From Jejuia sp. UBA6058 (lineage in GTDB: Bacteria > Bacteroidota > Bacteroidia > Flavobacteriales > Flavobacteriaceae): a stretch of 64,000 nt of DNA. A program made the translations under genes and the position numbers. The stretch is from NCBI GenBank assembly GCA_002428965.1, contig DIYI01000009.1, positions 124,001-188,000 on the forward strand, given 5' to 3'. The notes under the pieces are model-generated. The model was given only the letters and a program-made list of their open reading frames with translations, was not told the origin of the DNA and made no database searches. This document shows, in pieces, positions 59,271-64,000 of this stretch; position 1 is the first letter of the stretch; every line of letters begins with the position of its first letter.

Positions 59271-60710
59271 ATGAAGTTACATCCATTATCAAAACGTCTT
59301 GGTCTTTTTCTAGGGCCTCTTCTGTTTTTTCTACTTTACTTTTTACCGTTTGAATTTGTTTCTGAAAATGGAAATCGAGTAATAGCGATAGCCATATGGA
59401 TGATTGTTTGGTGGATTACGGAAGCAGTTTCTATATCCGTTACTGCTTTATTACCCCTTTTACTATTTCCGTTGCTAAATATAATACCAATGATAGAAGT
59501 TGGTGCAAATTATGGTAGCCCCATTGTATTTCTCTTTTTTGGGGGATTTGTACTGGCTTTAGCTTTAGAAAAGGTAAATCTGCATAGAAGAATTGCCTTA
59601 AACATTATTAAAAAAACAGGAACATCTCCAAATAGAGTTATTCTTGGTTTTATGATTGCCACAGCATTTATGAGTATGTGGATAAGCAATACGGCTAGCA
59701 CCGTAGTAATGCTGCCGATAGCGCTTTCGGTAATTCATCTTTTGGTCAATGACGCAGATGGCTTTACAAAAAAGGACAAGAACTTTGCCTTAAGCGTCAT
59801 GTTGGGTATTGCTTTCTCAGCTAATGCTGGTGGCATTGCAACCATTATTGGTACGCCACCCAACTCTGTTCTTGTAGGGCTTTTGGAAAACGAATACAAT
59901 ATTGAAGTTTCTTTTTTTAAATGGATGATGCTTGGTCTTCCCTTTTCGATTCTACTCATTTCAATTATTTATTTTATCCTTGTGAAATGGTTATTTCCTT
60001 GTAGTACACTAAACTTCGGGACATCGCATTCGGTCATTGATAATGAAATACGAAAACTAGGAAAGGTTTCGCCAAAAGAAAAACAAGTTTTAGTTGTATT
60101 TGGACTAATGGTTTTACTTTGGATTTTTAGAAGTACAATAAACACATTACTACCACAACTGAAGTTATCAGACACAATAATAAGTATGGCAGGAGCAATT
60201 GCACTTTTTGCTATTCCTCATGATTTAAAAAAAGGAGATTTCATCTTAAAATGGGATGATACCAAAAATTTAGCTTGGGGAATTCTTATATTATTTGGAG
60301 GCGGTTTAGCTTTAGCTAAAGGTATGTCTACAACCGGAATAGTAAGTGCAGTTGCAAACGGAATTGCCAATGCTAATTTGAGTATTATTTTAATAGCATC
60401 TTTACTTATTCTACTTATGCTGTTTATGACTGAGCTAATGAGTAATGTAGCATTAATTGCAGTTTTGGCACCTGTTGTAGCAGGTATAGCAATCGGATTA
60501 GAAATTCCTATATTACATTTACTCATTCCTGTAACAATGGCAAGTAGCTGTGCTTTTATGCTACCCATGGCTACACCTCCAAATGCAATTGTTTTTGCCA
60601 GTGGCTATGTTAAAGTAAACGAAATGGCCAGAGTAGGCATAATAATTAATATAATAGCAGTGGCTCTATTAATTGGAGTATTCAAATTCTTTGTGCCTCT
60701 TATTTTTTAA
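59271..60710 (+). CDS. SLC13/DASS-family sodium-coupled anion transporter
   Basis: A 479-residue membrane protein with about eleven helices and re-entrant loops, of the DASS (divalent anion:sodium symporter) family. The SNT motifs that bind Na+ are MWISNTASTVVMLPIA and TELMSNVALIAVLAPV; substrate loops include NAGGIATIIGTPPNSVL and MLPMATPPNAIVFASG. Substrates of the family are dicarboxylates (succinate, citrate) or sulphate; this member resembles carboxylate transporters. It is alone, 10 bp from the convergent apbE. Confidence 0.93.
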   Translation: MKLHPLSKRLGLFLGPLLFFLLYFLPFEFVSENGNRVIAIAIWMIVWWITEAVSISVTALLPLLLFPLLNIIPMIEVGANYGSPIVFLFFGGFVLALALEKVNLHRRIALNIIKKTGTSPNRVILGFMIATAFMSMWISNTASTVVMLPIALSVIHLLVNDADGFTKKDKNFALSVMLGIAFSANAGGIATIIGTPPNSVLVGLLENEYNIEVSFFKWMMLGLPFSILLISIIYFILVKWLFPCSTLNFGTSHSVIDNEIRKLGKVSPKEKQVLVVFGLMVLLWIFRSTINTLLPQLKLSDTIISMAGAIALFAIPHDLKKGDFILKWDDTKNLAWGILILFGGGLALAKGMSTTGIVSAVANGIANANLSIILIASLLILLMLFMTELMSNVALIAVLAPVVAGIAIGLEIPILHLLIPVTMASSCAFMLPMATPPNAIVFASGYVKVNEMARVGIIINIIAVALLIGVFKFFVPLIF

Positions 60711-60720
60711 AGTCTCAAAT

Positions 60721-61725
60721 TTAATTTTCAGGAAAATTATTCAAAGTAAGAGTTTCCAATTCATTTGCTCCATTTTCAAAAATCAAGAATGCCTTCAATT
60801 CTTTATGAGATTTTAGATATTCCTTTACACCTTCAATACCCATAGCTTGAAACGCGGTTGCATAACCATCTGCAGTCATACAATCTTCAGCAATAACTGA
60901 AACACTTAAAATATTGGTTTTTGTCGGGTAGCCTGTTTTTGTGTTAATGATATGCGCATACTTATTGCCGTTTTCATCCAATTTAAACTTTCGATAGGTT
61001 CCTGAAGTTGCCATGGCTTCATCTTTCAAGCTAATCGCCTTAAAAAGAGATTGACCACCATCAAATCGAGGCTCATCCAAACCAACACGCCAAGATTTAT
61101 TTTTCTCAACATTCTTGCCTTTAACCCTAATTTCACCTCCAATTTCAACTAAATAATTACTAATATTTTCACTTTCAAGAAACTCTCCGATTACATCAAC
61201 ACCATAACCCTTAGCAATGGCATTAAACTCCAAATAAGTCCCAAAAGGTTTAACTATCTTATTGTTTTCAAGCTTTACCTTTTCAAAACCCGCGAAATTC
61301 ATTAAACTATCGATAGTAATACTATCTGTAAGAAACTTATTTCTATCTGCACCAAAACTCCAAGCGTTTACAACATCTCCAATTGTTGGATCAAATACGC
61401 CTTTGGTTTTTTTAAAAATCTCCTTTGAAGTTGCAAATACCTTTTCAAAATGATCATCAACTTCTACAGATTCTCCTCTATTTAGTTTAGAAATATCAGA
61501 ATCTGGAATGTAAGTAGATAATGAAGCATTGACTACAGTGAATAAACTATCAAATTGTTTGGAGTAATCTTTTTTAGAATTATAAATTGCCTTGTAAGAG
61601 GTACCAAACACAACTCCTGAAAGCATTATGTTTTCTGCAATTTTTTCCGCATTTTTAGAACCTTCATTTTTACAAGAATATAAAAATAGGATAACCCCAA
61701 ATACTATGTATGAAACTTTATTCAT
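60721..61725 (-). CDS. apbE: FAD:protein FMN transferase, lipoprotein
   Basis: A 334-residue ApbE/Ftp flavinyltransferase that attaches FMN to Thr residues of exported redox proteins such as NqrC/RnfG. Lipobox LFLYSC near residue 17. Motifs: LEFNAIAKGYGVDVIGEFL (the KG-type FAD loop), VEIGGEIRVKGK, HIINTKTGYPT and TADGYATAFQAMG with the metal-binding Asp/Thr. The gene follows a 125-residue protein without spacing and forms a two-gene transcript; no NqrC partner is in the window. Confidence 0.95.
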   Translation of the reverse strand: MNKVSYIVFGVILFLYSCKNEGSKNAEKIAENIMLSGVVFGTSYKAIYNSKKDYSKQFDSLFTVVNASLSTYIPDSDISKLNRGESVEVDDHFEKVFATSKEIFKKTKGVFDPTIGDVVNAWSFGADRNKFLTDSITIDSLMNFAGFEKVKLENNKIVKPFGTYLEFNAIAKGYGVDVIGEFLESENISNYLVEIGGEIRVKGKNVEKNKSWRVGLDEPRFDGGQSLFKAISLKDEAMATSGTYRKFKLDENGNKYAHIINTKTGYPTKTNILSVSVIAEDCMTADGYATAFQAMGIEGVKEYLKSHKELKAFLIFENGANELETLTLNNFPEN

Positions 61726-62103
61726 TTAGTTCAAATTAGTTTCTAAAACTTGAATTCCACTATACTCTAATAGGTATTCTTCATTTAAATAAATTGGTAA
61801 GTTCTCTCCATTAGTATTGCCTATACCTACACCTGCATACAGCACCTTTGCCTCTTTTTCTCTGGCGTGTTTTTTAAAAGATTCCATCCAAACTATATCA
61901 TAATTATTTGGATTCTCTGGTAGTATAACCGCTCTAACAATCACAAAATAATACTGGTTATTCTTATCTATACAGACGAATTGAGGGTGTTTTTTTAATT
62001 GACTATTTACAGCAATAAATTCAAAACCTCGCTGCTCTAAATCCTTACCAACATGGTTCATAGCAAGATTATGTAGCTCTTGCTCAGTAAGTGGTTTTCC
62101 CAT
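61726..62103 (-). CDS. Small conserved cytosolic protein coupled to apbE, function unknown
   Basis: A 125-residue soluble protein without Cys-cluster or flavin motifs. Segments KDLEQRGFEFIAVNSQL, PQFVCIDKNNQYYFVIVRA and WMESFKKHAREKEAKVLYAGVGIG suggest an alpha/beta fold with a beta-strand core, vaguely like nuclease-like or YraN-type domains, not proven. I recall such proteins being labelled as NADH:quinone reductase subunit F because of their apbE neighbour; nothing here supports that. Its stop is directly adjacent to the apbE ATG. A TATTTTTG box lies 5 bp before its start. Confidence 0.75.
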   Translation of the reverse strand: MGKPLTEQELHNLAMNHVGKDLEQRGFEFIAVNSQLKKHPQFVCIDKNNQYYFVIVRAVILPENPNNYDIVWMESFKKHAREKEAKVLYAGVGIGNTNGENLPIYLNEEYLLEYSGIQVLETNLN

Positions 62104-62195
62104 AGCACAAAAATACTAAAAGTAAAAAAGATGATGACATTTTAAAAAGCTTTCGATGTGTAAATGAAGTAAAACATTAATAACATTCTTTTATT

Positions 62196-62981
62196 ATGAA
62201 AATATTTAAAACACCAAGTCTTTTAGCTCTTGTAGTACTTATAGTTTCATCCTGTAGTTCTGAAGATAATGATGCTGTAAATTTTGCAAATGCCACACCA
62301 CAAGTACAATGCTTAAACAATAACCTTGTTGGTCCCACCGCAGTGTATTGGGATTATGCTAACGGAAGAGCTGCACCTTTTACCAGCATTCCCATGGTGC
62401 CAAACCCTCAGAGCACCTTTAATCACCCTGATGTTTTCACAAATATAAGATTTACTGTTCCACAAGGTTATACAGCTACTCCATTGTCCATACAAAATGC
62501 AGCCTTTGGGGTAGATTTAAGACGATCAAATAACGATATACAAAATAAAGTGCTTTGGAGGTATTATCCAATAACATCATTTTCTGGTACGGCAAATATA
62601 GATCAGGTAAGAGCATTTGTTATCAATGACTTTATGGCGAACGAATACGGATTTAACGGTACGCCACAAGTGGATTGCGCACCACCAACTCAGGAAACCG
62701 ATTTTGGCGGAATAAAGCGTTTTTTTAGTTCGAGAGCAATACGATTTGGTAATACTAGGGCTATTATCTGGATAGCGCTTTCACCAACACCATTTGGAAG
62801 TTCTGTAGCAATTTCTATCTCTGCTGGCCCAATTGCAGAATTCGACAATCTAGTAATGGATGTATTTTTTCCAATAAGTTTTGAACTTCTACTCCCAGAT
62901 AGAGACTCGCTTTCTGATAGAGATAATGATGGCACACCAGATGTTTTTGATCCTGAACCAGATAACCCTAATGTAAGCTAA
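62196..62981 (+). CDS. Lipoprotein with calcium-binding (thrombospondin type 3-like) end, unknown
   Basis: A 261-residue lipoprotein with lipobox LIVSSC (Cys20). The middle part is beta-rich without known motif (FTSIPMVPNPQSTFNHPDV; IRFTVPQGYTATPLSIQNA). The C-terminal DRDSLSDRDNDGTPDVFDP is a thrombospondin type 3 repeat-like DxDxDG run that binds calcium. It lies 5 bp before the next lipoprotein gene, so they are likely co-transcribed. No family recognised. Confidence 0.7.
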   Translation: MKIFKTPSLLALVVLIVSSCSSEDNDAVNFANATPQVQCLNNNLVGPTAVYWDYANGRAAPFTSIPMVPNPQSTFNHPDVFTNIRFTVPQGYTATPLSIQNAAFGVDLRRSNNDIQNKVLWRYYPITSFSGTANIDQVRAFVINDFMANEYGFNGTPQVDCAPPTQETDFGGIKRFFSSRAIRFGNTRAIIWIALSPTPFGSSVAISISAGPIAEFDNLVMDVFFPISFELLLPDRDSLSDRDNDGTPDVFDPEPDNPNVS

Positions 62982-62986
62982 AATCT

Positions 62987-64000
62987 ATGAAAACAATAAA
63001 ACAATATTTAATAATAGCTCTGGCAATTGCTTATATATCCATTTCATTTCTTTCTTGTAGTGAAAACACAGAAAATATAGAAATGGAAGAACAGAATGAT
63101 AATACTACTAAAGTTTATGTGGCTGGAACACGATCTATAGATCAATTCACATCAATAGCTGAAATGTGGGTTAACAATTCGCATTCAGATATTTCTAGTA
63201 ATAATAGTTTTGGTCTTGCAAGTTCAGTATATGTTTCTGATGAAGATGTTTATGTGGCTGGTTATGAATCTAATTCAGATAACACATTAAATATTGCTAC
63301 GGTTTGGAAAAACGGAATAGCTACAAAACTTACAGATGGATCAAAAAACTCTACTTCAACATCCGTTTTTGTGGAGAACAATAATGTATATGTAGCAGGC
63401 GACGAAACGGAAAACATTGGCTTTAAAGCGAGACTTTGGATGAATGGAGTGATGACAGATCTATCAGAAGGAATTCAATCCAGAGCAAGATCTGTTTTTG
63501 TAAAAAAAGGAGATGTATACCTTGCTGGGTGGCAAAATCTCAACGCTCAGTTTAGAGCTGTAGTCTGGGAAAATGGAGTAGCAACCCGACTAACAGATGG
63601 CACAAAATTCGCAACGGCTTATGACGTTCACGTAGATGGTGAAGATGTGTATGTTGGAGGAACAGAATACAACAATAACATAGATAAAACATCTGTTGCT
63701 AAAATATGGAAAAATGGAAACGAGATAATCTTAACAGATGGCACAAATAACGCAATTGTTACTGATGTTCTGGTCTTTGAAAATGACGTATACGCTGCAG
63801 GCTGGGAAGCTGTAGGTAATGCTTCTGAAACGGTAGCTACCATTTGGAAAAATGGTGTGCCTACAAGATTAACCGATGGCACTAAAAATGCTAGAGCAAA
63901 CTCAATCTTTATTCATGAAAATGATATATATGTAGCTGGAAACGAAATAGGAGAAAATAGCGATACTGCAAAGGTTTGGAAAAATGGTGTTGAAACTAGT
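62987..64000 (+). CDS. Repeat-containing lipoprotein, N-terminal part (cut by window end)
   Basis: An open frame from ATG 62987 to the window end, 338 codons with no stop. Signal peptide LIIALAIAYISISFLSC has a lipobox (Cys24). The rest consists of at least seven repeats of about 45 residues with VYVAG at residues 43, 88, 134, 177, 221, 268 and 314, each followed later by VWKNG and TRLTDGTKNA-type strings. This suggests a beta-propeller or beta-solenoid surface protein. It begins 5 bp after the preceding lipoprotein gene. Substrate or partner unknown; the C-terminus is missing, so a type IX sorting tail cannot be excluded. Confidence 0.8.
   Translation, partial: MKTIKQYLIIALAIAYISISFLSCSENTENIEMEEQNDNTTKVYVAGTRSIDQFTSIAEMWVNNSHSDISSNNSFGLASSVYVSDEDVYVAGYESNSDNTLNIATVWKNGIATKLTDGSKNSTSTSVFVENNNVYVAGDETENIGFKARLWMNGVMTDLSEGIQSRARSVFVKKGDVYLAGWQNLNAQFRAVVWENGVATRLTDGTKFATAYDVHVDGEDVYVGGTEYNNNIDKTSVAKIWKNGNEIILTDGTNNAIVTDVLVFENDVYAAGWEAVGNASETVATIWKNGVPTRLTDGTKNARANSIFIHENDIYVAGNEIGENSDTAKVWKNGVETS

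Noticed and set aside
61726..62103. Annotation as Na+-translocating NADH:quinone reductase subunit F
   Set aside because: The protein has no 2Fe-2S or FAD/NAD domain and is far shorter than NqrF; the name would come only from its apbE neighbour.
62987..64000. CRISPR or tandem DNA repeat explanation for the end region
   Set aside because: Repeats are at protein level with variable spacing of about 135 bp and an open frame, not short identical DNA units.

Overview
The window is AT-rich bacterial chromosome from a member of Bacteroidetes, almost certainly family Flavobacteriaceae. Signs of this are a TonB-dependent receptor with a carboxypeptidase-like N-terminal domain, a C-terminal type IX secretion tail on an M43 protease, many short lipoproteins, DUF4856/DUF6090/DUF6702 proteins, Bacteroidetes promoters (TTTG-N19-TAnnTTTG), and a two-copy flavobacterial intergenic element. 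No phage, plasmid, CRISPR or intact insertion sequence was seen. Coding density is high, with about 64 protein genes and one tRNA. Six-frame reading frames, family motifs and neighbour logic were the only evidence; no database search was run.

Layout. 1-4435 (minus strand): a surface uptake operon reading DUF4856 lipoprotein, imelysin-like M75 lipoprotein, a full-length vitamin K-dependent gamma-carboxylase homologue (HTTM protein), TonB-dependent receptor (cut by the window edge). 4821-16500: housekeeping and secreted enzymes (HMG-CoA lyase, M43 protease, PyrD, PepT, a phosphotriesterase-family lipoprotein, ValS, DUF1573, a double aspartyl-protease/PDZ protein, an aminotransferase). 16497-29901: MurB, an ECF sigma/anti-sigma pair, aquaporin Z, a tightly overlapping cluster of small Cys protein, glycosyltransferase, second ECF sigma and an Nramp-like transporter without the metal-binding motifs, LipA, a TPR hybrid histidine kinase, LpxK, a Nif3-like protein, a coiled-coil protein whose zinc ribbon has lost its cysteines, and MsrA. 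30032-33315: an unknown secreted protein and an SDR/AraC/methyltransferase group.

33589-42816 is the most coherent accessory block: a kynurenine (tryptophan) degradation operon with kynureninase, kynurenine 3-monooxygenase, a RidA/2-aminomuconate deaminase, a DUF6090 membrane protein, 2-aminomuconate-semialdehyde-type dehydrogenase, an SDR with degenerate active site, 3-hydroxyanthranilate 3,4-dioxygenase, an unknown secreted protein, and ACMS decarboxylase. It covers kynurenine to 4-oxalocrotonate/2-aminomuconate; the tryptophan dioxygenase and formamidase steps are not in the window. An Fe-S protein (YjdI-like plus CDGSH) is divergently encoded beside it.

42868-64000: small membrane protein, O-methyltransferase, TatA, two tandem M1 metallopeptidase paralogues with a DUF6702 protein, two paralogous carboxypeptidase-like-domain proteins, peptidase E, tRNA-Gly(TCC), two GNAT acetyltransferases, M48 protease, ankyrin protein, GpmI, a BT0820-type HAD protein, a coupled map/FGE-like/methyltransferase run, an SLC13 transporter, ApbE with a small partner, and two lipoproteins, the last a repeat protein cut by the window end.

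The best candidates for something undescribed are the gamma-carboxylase homologue with its catalytic His and Lys apparently intact inside a TonB/imelysin operon, the unknown proteins embedded in the kynurenine operon, and the motif-less Nramp relative co-encoded with its own sigma factor.
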